Position numbers and translations under genes: made by a program | The notes under the pieces: model-generated | What the model was told of the DNA's origin: nothing | Database searches by the model: none | Seen by the model: the letters and a program-made list of their open reading frames with translations, nothing else | Origin: Rhododendron vialii | Lineage: Eukaryota; Streptophyta; Magnoliopsida; Ericales; Ericaceae | Assembly (NCBI RefSeq): GCF_030253575.1 | Contig: NC_080566.1 | Span: 8,131,501 to 8,195,500, forward strand | DNA: 64,000 nucleotides | Direction of reading: 5' to 3' | In this document: positions 1-12,354 of the stretch, piece after piece | Layout: each line of letters opens with the position of its first letter | How positions within the stretch are numbered: the stretch's first letter is position 1

Positions 1-3000
1 GATCGGTGGTGGAGGATTTGGCTCTGTGTACCGGGTAATGCTACCTTCATTTTCTCTAATGTAAAACAATAATGCTATATGAGTTTAGTAGTAGTAGTAG
101 TAAATTAGTAAATATTCTATGCCCTTAGAACACTACGTGGCGGTATCCTAAACTTTTTTCAATTATATAACGCAGATTTTCTCTAATACAGACTTTATGG
201 TATTGATCACATAAATGTACGCGTGGTGGATGATGAGTTTGAAATACAGCGTACGGTGCCTCAAGAGCATTGTATAATTTTTCATAAAATGGGTACACTG
301 TCCACATCTAAGGCAAGATAGAACAACATATTAGTCTAAAGTTCAAATGAAACAACCACATAGGAGCTTTAGTCCAGCCTAAGTTTCTGTGATGTGTAGA
401 GTTCATTAATAAAAATATTTTAGAGATTAGATTCCGTGAAAAGACAAAATTGTCAATAATGAGACAAAGGCTTTGTTTGATTAACACAAAAAATTCCTTT
501 TTTCAATTAAATTGTCTTAAATAAGACAAGAGCCTTATTCGGCTAACACAAAATATGATTTTTTTTTTTTTTTGTGTTTTTCGATCTTGTTGCACTTTTA
601 TAGAGTACCCAGGGGTTTAGGCACTTTCATAGGGTACCCTAAGGTTTAAGACACTTTCATAAGGTTTTAGGGTGCACTTTCGTATTATAGGGCTTTAGCA
701 GTTTAGACACTTTCATAGGGTACCCTAGGGTTTTAGACACTTTCATATATAAGGTACCTTAAGGTTTTAGGCACTTTTATAGCATACTCTAGGGTTTTAG
801 ATACTTTCAACTCCGGTCAACCTTAGTCAACGCCGGTCAACCTTAGTCAACGCCGATAATCCTTGGGAGGAATTTTTTGTAAATTCTGGGCAGAATGTCC
901 TTTAGATTTTACGAAAAAATATTTATGTCCTTGTTATAGCAAAAACCCTTATAGTATGTTCTCCTACTCAATTTGCCCGAACAGTTGGAATTTATTTGTG
1001 TTAGAACAAGGACTCCAGTCTTAAACAACGCAGAGAAAAAGAAATACAAAAACCGTAGCAAGAATAAAAAAGTGAGTAATGTCACTTTCGGTCTCATCTC
1101 GATCTACTTTCTGACTTCATTATCCACATAGAAATGAGAAATCGAAAAAAAATATGGATACTAATTCTTACACTCTCCGCTTTTCATCACAGCATACACT
1201 TCTTAAACACATGAAATTAAAACTGATAATTGTTTTCAGGGGAAAACGCCTGGTGGGGAAGAAATAGCAGTGAAAAAGCTGAAAGCTGGTTCGACGCAAG
1301 GAATTGAAGAGTTTACAAATGAAGTCCAACTACTGCTGAAAATGCAGCATATAAATCTGGTCCGATTGCTCGGGTGCTTCATTCAAGGGGAGGGGATGAT
1401 GTTGGTCTACGAGTATTTGCCAAACAAGAGCCTTGACTACTTCCTCTTTGGTAACTTATTGAGTAGTGGTTCTTAACTTATCCTAGAAAATTATTGAGTT
1501 CTTAATAAGAAGGCCAATATAATTCTCTAGGCTGAGTCAGGGCCCGCTATGCCCCAAGACACGATGAGCATGTTGTGTTTTCTATGTATGTTAGACGTGT
1601 TCCAGTGTTTCATTTGTTTAGGTATCGCCGTCCGTTCAACTTATTTTCTTGCAAGGATAGACAGATTCGAGAAGAGGAACAAAATGAATGATTTGCATCA
1701 TGTGTTTCGACCTGAAAGGGCTCCATATAGAGAGCACAAGAAGGCTGCAAGGCCTTGGGTCAAATCTAGGGCCCCCAATTCCTCAAATTTTTAGTATGCA
1801 AACCAAATGTTACCGTTTGTTTTAGATGTGGCTTAGAAAGTCCATTGAGCTAAACCTCCCACAACTCTCTAATTACTGGGGAGTACTTCAGCCCATTGGA
1901 CACTCATGAACACTGAACTAAACCTATTGGACTAAACTTAGTAGTGATCGGAGAGAAGACTTTGGGCAAGGAATTATCATCTAGAAAGATACTTTCAAAT
2001 AATACTAGCTAACATATTTGAAACTCGATCAAAATAGGATCATCAATGTGTTTATAATGGAATTGACATCTAAATTCAAGGAATAAAAGGATATGGCACG
2101 AGCAAAATAGGATCTCTGCCAATGTGTTTTTAATGGAATTTACATCTAACTTTGTGGAATAAAAGGATGGCACTCTGTGCACACATTTTTGATCAACAAG
2201 TTACTGATCTATTTGTACTGTGTTGATGACTTTTGTGCTTGTAGACAAGAGTAGGAGTGCGTTACTCGATTGGGCAAAGCGGTTTAACATTATAACAGGT
2301 GTGGCACGAGGGCTTGTATACCTACATGAAGATTCTCAACTTAGAATCATCCACAGAGATATCAAAGCGAGCAACATCCTACTTGATGAACATATGAACC
2401 CGAAAATATCTGATTTTGGGTTAGCAAGGCTCTTTAATGATGAACAAAGTCATGTCAAGACTCGTCGAGTTATGGGGACGTTGTAAGTATCCTAACATCA
2501 TAAAGCTTTATATTTAATTATGCAATGGAAGATCTAGATTGCATCTTTGAATTAGAAAGCAAAATTAAAGGACCTATTTTCTTTACCATGATGTTTTAAA
2601 TAAATAGAAAATGACTAAAGCTGCGTTTCTCTTATTTGTAGCGGCTATATGGCTCCAGAATATGCAGCAGGAGTGGTTTCAACCAATTAAGAGTGACGTT
2701 TTCAGTTTTGGTGTGTTGATGTTGGAAACAATAAGTGGAAGAAGGAATTTTGACGTAAAGCTTGACGATGAAAGACAACAGCTCTTGAATTTTGTACGTA
2801 TTGAAACCAAATTGCTTTATTCTTGATTTATCTCGTGTGAATCGCTTAAATTTTGTACCCTATATCTGTATATCATATCATATATAAACAACCAAAAAGG
2901 CTAGCAAGTGCATTTAGATTATGTACTTCTAATGTCATTTTATTTCAATATAACTTCTACGATCGATCGACTATAACATATGGTTGAAAAATAAATCTAA

Positions 3001-3447
3001 AAGTGCTCCAACAACAATGGTATATGGCGTTCTGGTTTCATATTTCTGACTTTAAATTGGAAACTATTCCTGATCATCCTCATCATCCTCTCTCTTGCGA
3101 TAAATCAGTACTCAATCATTGTATGTATTTCGCAGGCAAGGAGACTAGAACAAGAAGACAGGCTTACGGAGTTGGTCGACGTGACAGTGGGTTCTTTCCC
3201 TCAGAACGATGTACTAAGATGCATTCGAATTGGGTTATTGTGTTGTCAAGAGAATGTACAAAATCGGCCAACGATGTCTTCAGCATTGATAATGCTCATA
3301 GACACAGACAACTTATCAACACTACCTCCTGCCGGAAGACTTGGCTTTCAGGATCGCAGAGATAACAAAATAATTGAAAACGCTGGTATAAATCCAGCAA
3401 CTTTTACCTGTAATTCAATCACCGTGTCGTTAGCGAGTGGTCGGTGA
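1..3447 (+). pseudogene. Cysteine-rich receptor-like kinase (DUF26 RLK), copy C, kinase part, frameshifted
   Basis: Five kinase exons are readable: 2-34 (partial, Gly-rich loop IGGGGFGSVYR), 1240-1450, 2245-2482, 2642-2793 and 3136-3447 (stop TGA), all with GT-AG borders matching the intact copy B at 41268-47478. Visible motifs are the VAIK-type lysine in [28 protein letters not shown] and the C-lobe sequence IGLLCCQENVQNRPTMSSAL. Known family role: plasma-membrane Ser/Thr kinase with two extracellular DUF26 (Gnk2-like) domains, acting in stress and immune signalling. Compared with copy B, exon 2642-2793 has lost 3 bases and gained 4, so the reading shifts after [14 protein letters not shown] and meets a stop; the C-lobe continues in another frame. 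The conserved HRNLV is HINLV and GCC is GCF. The ectodomain would lie before base 1. I infer a kinase pseudogene, unless a transcript skips or repairs this exon by splicing. Confidence 0.85.
590..865. repeat. Degenerate ~30-bp minisatellite in intron of copy C
   Basis: About seven diverged units built on actttcatagggtacccta followed by gggttttagac run from 590 to about 810. They are followed by two copies of a 20-bp unit (ccggtcaaccttagtcaacg) at about 813-860. The block lies in the first kinase intron and has no counterpart in the matching intron of copy B. No coding potential is seen. Confidence 0.75.
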
Positions 3448-5665
3448 TCTTTTTAATTTGCTCGTCTATTGTACGTGATTTAGCAGGATATTAATTGGTT
3501 AGGAATCCCTGATTTTTTTGCATGTAATCCCTGATTTCTTTGTTTTATTTATTTTATGAACGTCAATGCATGGTAGGTGATTTAGCAAAGCCTATTAATT
3601 GGTTAGGAATCCCCGATTACTTACTTGCATGGCATCCTCTTAATATTGGAATGGACAGTAGGCACATGAGGGGCGTTTCCGAGCCCGCATCCATGACCAA
3701 ATTGTTCATTTTATACATCTCATTGAGAACATCGACCCTACTAAAAATCAATCAATATGTAATCATTTCTTCCTAAACGCGTTCACGTTCGGTTTAGATG
3801 CTTCAATGGTTTGCACTGCTGAAATTTCTTGTGCAGGGTAATACACTAGCTCCGAGGCCCTTACATTCAAATATATTTTTGAAAGGCCATTTGGTTCACT
3901 TGCTTAAACAATAAGTAGATGGGTCTGGCTTATCAATGATCTATGCATTGTACAGTTAGTCTTGGGGGTCATTATGAACTACTATTTCGGTATTCGAAAA
4001 CGTTCCAGAAGGTCGAGAATATCAATCATACTAAAAATTTAGGGCAAAGTCCACTTTCACCTCTTGTGGTTATCGTCATGTGCGGATACCCCCACATGGT
4101 TCACAATTGATCACATAACTTACTTGTGGTTTTGAAAATGCGCGCATAGACCCCCTGCTGTCATGTTTTCCATCCATATTAACGGAGGTGTGTGAGATAC
4201 ACCTTTAAAATGTAATCTGAGTCGTTCATAATGTATTAAATAAGAATAGAGTATCTTTGTAAAAAATCATCTCAATCAGGCATCAATAACCTAGTGATCT
4301 AATTTTTAGTAAATTCAAATTTGAAAATTTAATTTCATAACAAAATCGATCGATTCGACCATGAGCTTTTTATTTTTTGATTGACTTGAATTTTGGCATA
4401 GATATAGTATTTGTCAAAATTTACAATATCAACGGTTTGGATTCAATTTTTAGTATAGGGGATGGTGTGGTTAGATTTAAAAAGAAGAAAAATCAAGGGA
4501 CATGATGAGACTATATCAGTCTCTTAATGTTGTATCCGTTAATATGAATGGAAAACATGACGGCATGGGATCTATTCGCACATTTTCAAAATCACAGGTA
4601 GGTTATGTGGTCAATTTTGAACCATAAAAGGGATATCCACACCTGACGATAATTACAGGGGGTCAAAGTGAACTTTTCACAAAAATTTAACTAATCTATT
4701 TTTTGACACATAAATTATTCGACCAATATGATTTTTTTATATATTGATAATATTCTCTACGAGTTCTAAGAGAGACAATTCCGTTCATCAAAGTGAGCAA
4801 ATAATGTGCACAAACATCATAGTGTGATCCACCAAAGTAGATTCGTGAAAAAAACAGATCCTGAGTAGAAAAGCATATAAATTATTTGATCAAAAGTTCT
4901 TGTTTATTCACTACTTCACTTATAATCCTTTTATATAGAACAAAATCAGGAAAAAAAACAAAACAATGTGAAACAAACAGGCCATACTTGGACAAGAACC
5001 AGACAAACGCCACTCCAAACAAGAACAGCTAATAACAACTTGTCTATATTCTCTTAACCAAAATCCTAAAAAATAACTGAAATAATTTCTCACAAACAAC
5101 TTTTGTCTATGTTTCTCCATCCAATAATGAACCAAACGAAACAATAATGCCACAGTTGTAGAAAATGAAAGCACAAATCACCTGTCTAAAATCCTTCTGC
5201 TATTCCAGAGCTGGTGGTTTCAACCATCACCATTTTTCTTCTCAAAATTAAATCAAATCAAACCAAATTACATTATATGTTACTCTAATCACATGAACAA
5301 TCAGCAACCACTCAAACTACGTTAATATCCACTTATCATATGATAAATTAGCAAACCAACCCATAGAAGAAAACAAAAGAGATTCGCAACCAACCACCAG
5401 GTAAGTCGACGTATACGTAGGCTGACTTTGGACAACCGATTTTCAAATAAAAAACAGCAACCATCAAAGAAATCCATATTTGGCTGCGTAACTATGTTAT
5501 AGAAATCTTTCTCTTCTCAATTTTCCGATTTTCAAATGATATTCTTTTACTATTTTGACTTGCTTCAACAAGGAAAACCAAAAGAACCACATAGAATAAA
5601 AAAAAAGGTACAAAAAATAAGAAACTTGAACCTTTCATTTCTGGCGAGCCTTTTTCAATCATATC
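3448..5665. repeat. 3' flank of copy C; left arm of inverted duplication
   Basis: Apart from the MITE at 4042-4680, this stretch matches the reverse complement of 29915-31960 (3' flank of copy A) in patches. Examples are the tracts around 4735-4925, 4990-5130, 5160-5350 and 5460-5660. Part of it also matches 40375-41140 (3' flank of copy B). Similarity stops abruptly at about 5665, opposite about 29915. No gene is seen here. Confidence 0.8.
4042..4680. mobile_element. Non-autonomous MULE-type MITE (639 bp) with 9-bp TSD
   Basis: Long inverted ends begin with gggcaaagtccactttcacc on the left and match the complement of the right end (ggggtcaaagtgaacttttc). The homology continues through a segment reading catgttttccatccatatta on the left and its inverse near 4540-4560. 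The element is flanked by the perfect 9-bp duplication AAAAATTTA at 4033-4041 and 4681-4689, as expected for Mutator-like transposition. It has no ORF of note and is absent from the matching flanks of copies A and B. Confidence 0.75.
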
Positions 5666-8254
5666 TGCATACTAGGGATTGTGTCTGTGCCTGAAGGCAC
5701 TTACCGCTCAAATCTGACAAAACCCTTTACTATCACTACAGTTTACTCACAATGCTCCCATGTCTTGGACACCGGTGTCAAGAAAACACGGAAAAGAACT
5801 CAAATAGGTAGCAATCTTTCCTTCCAGCGAAAATGTCAGTGCTTGAAGGCATGATGCAACAGATTCATAACAAATAAGCCTGTGTCCGAAGGTACTTATT
5901 TTGTTTTTTTTTTTTGCTCATTATGAAGGCACTTATTCAAAAGCATTAACCTAATACAAAAGTTTAATGAAATATCCATATAAAAATTGCCTACTCTCAA
6001 AATCACAAAGCATGAACTAAGTCAATCAAAAGAGTTTCCAATATCACCTAAGAGTATTAAATTCAATACATAGTGGGGGCCTTCCCATCAAAATTTGAAG
6101 CCACCATAGTTGATGTAGCACTTAATAGCTACCAACAAAAAAGATAGAATGATAGCCAACAATACAAGAAAAAAAGAGAGAGGACAGAATGGAAGTCATT
6201 CGGGAAATAAGGATAGAATGGAAGTCATTCGGACACCCAAACGATTAGAAAAAGGATAGCCAATAGTATATGACCTCCACCACCACATTCCATCTCTGGA
6301 TGCCTGAATATCAAATCTAAACATTGGTGTAACAGGATTGAATTGGATCATTTAATTTTTGTATTAAAAAAAATATGTTCAAAAACACAACATAACACTA
6401 CCAAGAATACTCTGAGGGCTCCCACAAAAAGCACAATCATCACCTCCTGGTAGCATAGAAACTAAAAACAATTTATCAAAATAGAGTGGAACAATACCCA
6501 AAGAGCTATGGAAATAATGTTGAAGATTTTACGAAATGAATGTAAACTCGCATTTCTTGAAGACTTTACACCAACACAAAACTCTTAAAATTTATATTTC
6601 ACATTGTCGTGTCCCTGGCTTGTCCCACCATTGTCTAGTGTCTTTGGAGTGTCCGATACAGATACAACAATCTTTAGGAGTGTTGGTGCTTTATAGAATT
6701 TCACCTAACCAAATTAGGTATGTATACTAGCAAATCTCGTAACTTCCCACAACCTATTCCACTAAGCTTTACCCCACAGATAACAAAACTTGGTTTTAAA
6801 CAATGTGGTTGTTATATGGATTTCCCTTTACAATGGAGCATTAATTCTCTAGAGTTAAAACTTGTGTTCTAGGAATTTCAACACCCCCATCCCATTATGG
6901 TGTCATGTCCAAAATAGGAGCGAAAATTAGTTCCTTCCGAAGGTAACCAAAGTAGGAGCTCAAGTTGGACACCCCATCCCAGGAGGCTTAATGGAGTAAC
7001 TAAAATTCAACTACAACATCAACGAATCAAACAATTAAACAGATGAGTATGGAAATATTCAAACTTCTAGTGACTGTGCCCATGCCTGAAGGCACTTACT
7101 GCCGAAATCCGACAGAAACCTTTTATTAATAATACAGTTTACCAGCAATGCTTCCATCGTCAAATAATCCGACTAATGCAAGAACACCCGGGTCTAAAAA
7201 ATTGCTATTTAGACCACAAACATGGCCAACCGCTATTTAGGCCACAAACATGGCCGACTGCTATTTAGAGAACATGGAAAGAACTCAAATAGGTAGCAAT
7301 CTTTCAATCTAAGAAAACTCAAGCACCAAATTTATTTTAACAAACATGAAATATTCACTTTTGGTTTGAAGAACGACGAAGGAGTTTTTCCTCCCTTTTT
7401 GATGTTGTTCCATTATACGTTAAACCTAAAAGAGTAAGATGATAACAACCAAGATTTTAAAATTTAAGCACACCCGCCATCAACTAAATCAATAAAAATC
7501 TAAGCACACTAGCCAGTGCTCTGCAATTAACAATAATACAACATAAGAGCAAATTTAAGCACACCCGCCAGTGCTCTGCATTTAACAACATAAGTACATC
7601 TAAGCACACCAACCAGTGCTCTGCATAATAAGGAAATACTAACGGATCTGAAGCGTTGCGATTCAACGTACTTAGCGGTATTTCAGCACAAAAGTAAAAA
7701 TAAATAGAAAAGTATTAAGCATCAATCAAGTCACTACTTCCAATTTAATTAAAATCACAAAAAAAAAAAAAAACATAAAATAAAATGTTGAATTTCTATT
7801 AGAAAGGACCACAGTATTGGGAAGGTTTTAGGACCAGAGTGCTCTGTTATTTAGGCCACAAACATGGCCCACTGCTATTTAGAGAACGTGAAAAGAATTC
7901 AAACAGGTAGCAATCTTCCAATTTAAGAAGTTTGAAATTGTTTCACCTATATTGGGGTCAATATCCATCTTCATTAGATTTACCACCTAACACTGTTCCA
8001 AACTTACACATTCCACGATGTTTTTATCTCCAAACTTACACTGTTCGAAGTCGGGCATTGTTCTTTCTGCCCCCTTTTACACCACCCCTGAATATTCCTA
8101 TCTATGGTTGGGCAAAAGTGTTAACATGGTAAATTTTGAGCCTTGATATCTAAGGCCATATATACTTGAAGATCCCCAAAAAAGGTAAGAGACTTTACTA
8201 AAAAAGGTGAGAGAGTTTACAAAAGTAAATGACTACAGCAAATGAAATTACCTT

Positions 8255-9474
8255 ACCAAGCTTGTAGAGGCATCCAGATACATCATCAATGGCTCTCCAG
8301 ATACACCATCTTTTACACACAATAAAAAATCAGGGCACCACACAATCAGTGTCTTTTAAATGTTTTGGATCAAAAGAAAAAGATTTCAAACACGAGTGAT
8401 GGAGGGTGACTGTACAAAATGGCGGTGCTAAATCTCTTGGCATACCCAGTCAGCTCTTACTAAAACAGGAAGTTCAGATTCTTTTACGTGCTATAAAGAA
8501 AATAAAACAAATATCCGCCAATCTACCGTAGGCGGAGTTATGTCTTTCTTGTCACTCATTTTGCCACTATACAGTTGGCTGTCATTGTCATGATACTACT
8601 GTACACTCATTAGGAAGATGGTAAAAAACTGCAAAAACTATAGCGTTGCTCAGGCAACTCAAACTCTAAGTCCCCTACTCTGACTAATTTGTCAACACCA
8701 TATAAATACCCAAAACCATGCTTTCCAATCAAAAGCCTAACTTGAATACAAATTATTTTTAAATGTAAAAACAGTAAAGATTGGAGTAGGCAAAAATTTT
8801 CCACTATGGACACCGAAATCATTCAAAGCCGAAATAAAAATTACCACCAATCTGAGTTATGGGTTGAAGCACGGAGACAGTTGAAGCGGTTGCAGCACGG
8901 AGACAGTTGAAGCGGTTGCAAGCACGGAGACAGTTGAAGCGGGGCGGGAGATAGGGAAAATCTGAAACGGAGAACAAATAGAACTGCAAAAACTATAGCG
9001 TTGCTCAGGCAACTCGAACTCTAAGTCCCCTACTCTGACTAATTTGTCAACACCATATAAATACCCAAAACCTTGCTTTCCAATCAAAAGCCTAACTTGA
9101 ATACAATATTTTTTTTTTAGGTTAAACTAAATGTAAAAACAACAAAAATTGGAGTAGCCAAGATTTTTCCACTATGGACACCAAAATAATTCAAAGCCGA
9201 AATAAAAATTACCACCAATCTGAGTTATGGGTTGAAGCGGTTGCAGCACGGAGACAGTTGAAACGGTTGCAGCACAGAGACATCAATGTAGCGGGGCCGC
9301 GGGAGATAGGGGAAATCTGAAACGGAGAACAAATAGAACCCCAATAACAAAATCCATAAATTGCGTACATTAATTCAAATATTTAACAAACCCAAAAGAA
9401 GTTAATGTTCGAAAGAAGCTGAGTATTATACAGTTACCTTTCCAAGCCCTCCGGATAGGCCATTATCGAACCCT
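8255..9474 (-). CDS. Tentative 5' end of an unidentified minus-strand gene
   Basis: On the minus strand an ATG in good context (ataATGGCC) at about 9474 opens the short reading MAYPEGLE, closed by a donor-like GGAAAG/gtaact at about 9437. A second exon-like piece at 8255-8310 ends in caagcttg/gtaagg. The peptide is too short to identify and no further exons were recognised downstream. The GC-richer leader at about 9480-9940 could be its 5' untranslated region. It could equally be a gene fragment carried in by a rearrangement. This is inference only. Confidence 0.2.
8627..9285. repeat. Tandem duplication (~360-bp period) with embedded 26-bp minisatellite
   Basis: The tract starting aactgcaaaaactatagcg at 8627 recurs at 8982 and stays similar for about 245 bp, to gttgaagcggttgc. 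Each copy ends in a 26-bp unit (gttgaagcggttgcagcacg plus gagaca), present about three times at 8865-8945 and twice at 9230-9285. The minus-strand ORFs here are by-products of the repeat. Confidence 0.8.
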
Positions 9475-10099
9475 AGATCAAACCCACATAAAAGAAGAAT
9501 CCCGATTTATGAACCTGATCAAATTAAGAGGAAAAAGGAAATGTAAGTGAAGTAAAAATTAATGACAACAACACTGGAATGTTTTCCCCTCATGCACGAA
9601 GGGTAAAGCTAAACAACGATGGCAGGTCCAAGGGGAACCCAGGAAATGCGCGTAGGAATGGGCGGCGTCATTCAAGATGGTCATAAAAGTGGATCTGTCC
9701 ATTCGCATTCGCAATCAAAGACACGATAAAACTTAGCGGGAAGAGAACTTACAATCAAAATAGAGATCGCTACGGAGCTGACCTTACTCACTCCATTTTG
9801 GGTTGAGACGCCTTGTAGAGAAGAGGTTTGAGGGGAATTTTTTTGAATTCGCGAGAGAGTGCTCTGCTTTGGACATTTACAGAGAGAGAAGAGGTTGGGA
9901 CGTCTACGGCATCCCTCCGCGCTAGGTTGAGCAGTGGATCAACTTTGGAGTATTTACTGAATTGCCATTAAAAAATTAGTTTGTGAGAGGGATAAATTTA
10001 GGCAATTGGATGATGTAGAATTGAAGGCTGAGATTGAAAGAACGACAACGGTTTTATACCTGAGACTAATAAAAAACTCAACGAATTTTTTTTTTTTTT

Positions 10100-11051
10100 G
10101 GGGCACTTTCTCTCTCTGACTTTCCCTCCCCCCTGTTTTTCTCAAACTACAGCGCCTGGTTTTTTGGGTTGGGGGGGAGGCCGCCACCATGCCTCCTCCT
10201 CCCCTCCTCCTCCCTCCTTGCCTCTCCTCTCTATCCTGTTCGTTCTTTTTTTGAGATCCCCAGTTTGGGGCGGCAGTGTTGTAGCAGCCGGTGAGGAGCT
10301 GTTTTAACGCCGGCCTTGGCGGCGTTTTGGGGCTCCCCTGCCCGTCTTCTCAGCCGGAGTTCCCAGATCTGAAGTTCTCGAGGGGCGGCGGTGAGAAACA
10401 AGGTGTGCGTTTGAGTTGGAGTGTTTTTTTTTTTGTTTCTTGTTTCTCTGGCTGTCTTCCGCCCTGTTTCTCCGGCTGTTTTTTCAGCCCGATTTTTGTT
10501 TTCCGGTCTGGGCTTTCCCTAGATTCGGAGGGTGCGGTGGTGGGCAAATAACTTTGCATCTAGTTTTTCTGTGTTTGGTTTGGTTTGGTTGTTGTCTCTG
10601 ATCAGTGGTCTGCCCGCCATGGCTTTGGAGCTGCATTGGACTGTCAACGGTTGCCCTTCCGTGGCCAGAACTCCGCGTGCCAGCGAGAGTTTGCTCTTTG
10701 AAGTGGCGTCCTCACCGGCGAAGGAAAAGCACTTTGTGTTTTTGTTTTGCGGTTTCGCCGGCGTTTTAGCTTTGGATTACTGTATTGGGGAAGACAGATT
10801 TCTCTGTGCTGCTTTGATTACTGCGATTAGGGTTTTGATTTTCGAAGGGAATTGTTTGTCTGGTTGCATACTCCCGTGTCCCGACCCTGCCTTTAAGTAT
10901 GTGGCGGTGTGAAGATGTCATTGCTCTTAGACTTCAATTAGTCCTTCCGGTTATTCCTGTAGTACCCTTTCGTGGTTTTGATTGAAATCTGTAGATGCCG
11001 TATGACATTTTTAATTATGAATGACTTTCGAGCGGATCACAAAAAATAAAA
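10100..11051 (+). mobile_element. Retroposed sequence of unknown source (~950 bp)
   Basis: A GC-richer block with a pyrimidine-rich leader contains an open stretch from 10532 to 10912 (ATG in good context at 10619, ccgccATGGCT). It ends in an A-rich tail (cacaaaaaataaaa) and is bracketed by gaattttttttt at 10083-10094 and 11052-11063, which looks like a target duplication. The predicted peptide (MALELHWTVNGCPSVARTPR...) is not recognised. It may be a processed gene copy or the 5' region of a LINE. The homopolymer in the bracket weakens the case. Confidence 0.35.
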
Positions 11052-11314
11052 GAATTTTTTTTTAAAATTTTTTTTCGACTCAAATGCCCAAAAAGAAATC
11101 CACTATGAAGTAAATACTTTTTATAGTTCAGCTGTCAGGTGGTGTTGGTAGGATTTAGTTCTGTCCAAGGCAATCTCCTTGGTTTTTTTTGGCTTGTTTC
11201 TTTTATAAAACGGAAATTGTTCCAAAAAAAAAAGTCATCGAATTATGAATCAAATCTTTTCACCCGGGCATCCTCCGGTAGAAAAAATAAAAAGAACAGA
11301 CGGCGGAGGAGATA

Positions 11315-11723
11315 GGAGGGAGGGGGGCTGCTGAGAATGCTGCTGCACTCCATTTTGAGGTCCACCCCGGTCTCGCTCCGATGATCTGAATCGTTCACTT
11401 TGTAGAGCTCGTTGAGTAGAACAACTATGCAAAAAATCAGCTTAATTGGATATCATTAAGTACCTCATCGGAACCTTTTTATCTTAAAAAGAATGGATCC
11501 GAAACACTGTATCAAATCCATTGTAACCCATGGACTGAGAGTTATATGGGCTCCGATCAGGTACTTAATGATATCCAATTAAGCTGATTTTTTGCATAGT
11601 TATTCTACTCGACGAGCTCTACAAAGTGAACAATTCAGATCATTGGAGCGAGACCGGGGTGGGCCCCAAAATTTGGACAGCAGCACGCTTCTGTCCCCTC
11701 GGGGACAGCAGCCCCCCACGTCC
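11315..11723. mobile_element. Foldback MULE-type element (409 bp), copy 1, 9-bp TSD
   Basis: Nearly the whole element is a long inverted repeat: arms of about 170 bp carry gttcactttgtagagctcgt and gcaaaaaatcagcttaattg, with their inverse on the right. The ends read GGAGGGAGGGGGGCTGCTG on the left and, read inward, GGACGTGGGGGGCTGCTG on the right. A perfect 9-bp duplication GAGGAGATA flanks it at 11306-11314 and 11724-11732. A sister copy lies at 25551-25962. It has no transposase and must be mobilised in trans. Confidence 0.85.
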
Positions 11724-11802
11724 GAGGAGATAGATGGAGAATCGGCGGAGTGGAAAGGAAATGGGAAGGAAGTTTTTTGGGTAATGGGAGAAGGAAAATT
11801 CT

Positions 11803-12335
11803 AACTCTACACCCATTTATACATTCACTTAGAGCATCTCCAATTCAATACTCTATTTGAGAGTATCAAAATACTCTATTTTATTCATAAAGTGATTTTA
11901 GAGGAAATCACTATTTCTATTTACTCCAACCACAAATCCTTTATTTTTCCTTCTAAAATCACTTTACAAAAAAAAATCTTTTTTTATACTCTCATAAGGA
12001 TATGATTGGTATAAAAATTTAGTAAGAAAAGCTTACAAGGACAAAAATGTCTTTTAAAAAGATGAATAGTGTTATGGAGATGATCCTCTATATTTTCTCT
12101 TACCCTCTAAATATAAAGGATCAAAATCTAATACTCTCAAATGGAGGAGGGTTGAGAGGATGGATTGGAATGCTTTGATACTCTCAAATAGAGATATAGA
12201 GTATGGGTAGGAGATGCTCTTACACACTCATACTCACAATAGGGGTGAGTCCCGCACATGCTAGGTGTGTAGTGTGTACGGACTCCACCCCTATTGTGAA
12301 TGTGGTTGTGTAATTGAGTGTGGAGATAGAATGAT
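11803..12335. mobile_element. Palindromic MITE with another MITE nested inside
   Basis: The outer element has ends like attctaactctacaccc on the left and gagtgtggagatagaat on the right, and a central palindrome around caataggggtgagtcc / ggactccacccctattg at 12238-12298. The related element at 46780-46930 shows the uninterrupted arrangement. Inside its left arm sits a second MITE, 11831-12219, with ends agagcatctcc / ggagatgctct and inner mirror-image tracts (ctctatttgagagtatc and gatactctcaaatagag). The exact target duplication of the inner copy is imperfect. Confidence 0.65.
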
Positions 12336-12354
12336 TGAATGGGAGAATTGGTTT

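Larger units (their letters stand above)
5666..9950. other. Gene-poor block replacing the DUF1645 locus in the left arm; local repeats
   Basis: AT-rich with no convincing long ORF. It holds local repeats. A tract containing gtgcctgaaggcactta, followed by gaactcaaataggtagcaat, occurs at 5680-5825 and 7070-7310, and in part at 7840-7925. A 45-55-bp unit, taagcacaccNgccagtgct, is repeated three times at 7501-7640. A larger tandem duplication sits at 8627-9285. The right arm has 28636-29915, including the DUF1645 gene, at this point. Confidence 0.6.

Noticed and set aside
600-865. CRISPR-like array
   Set aside because: Repeats are diverged and directly adjacent without unique spacers; plant intron minisatellite.
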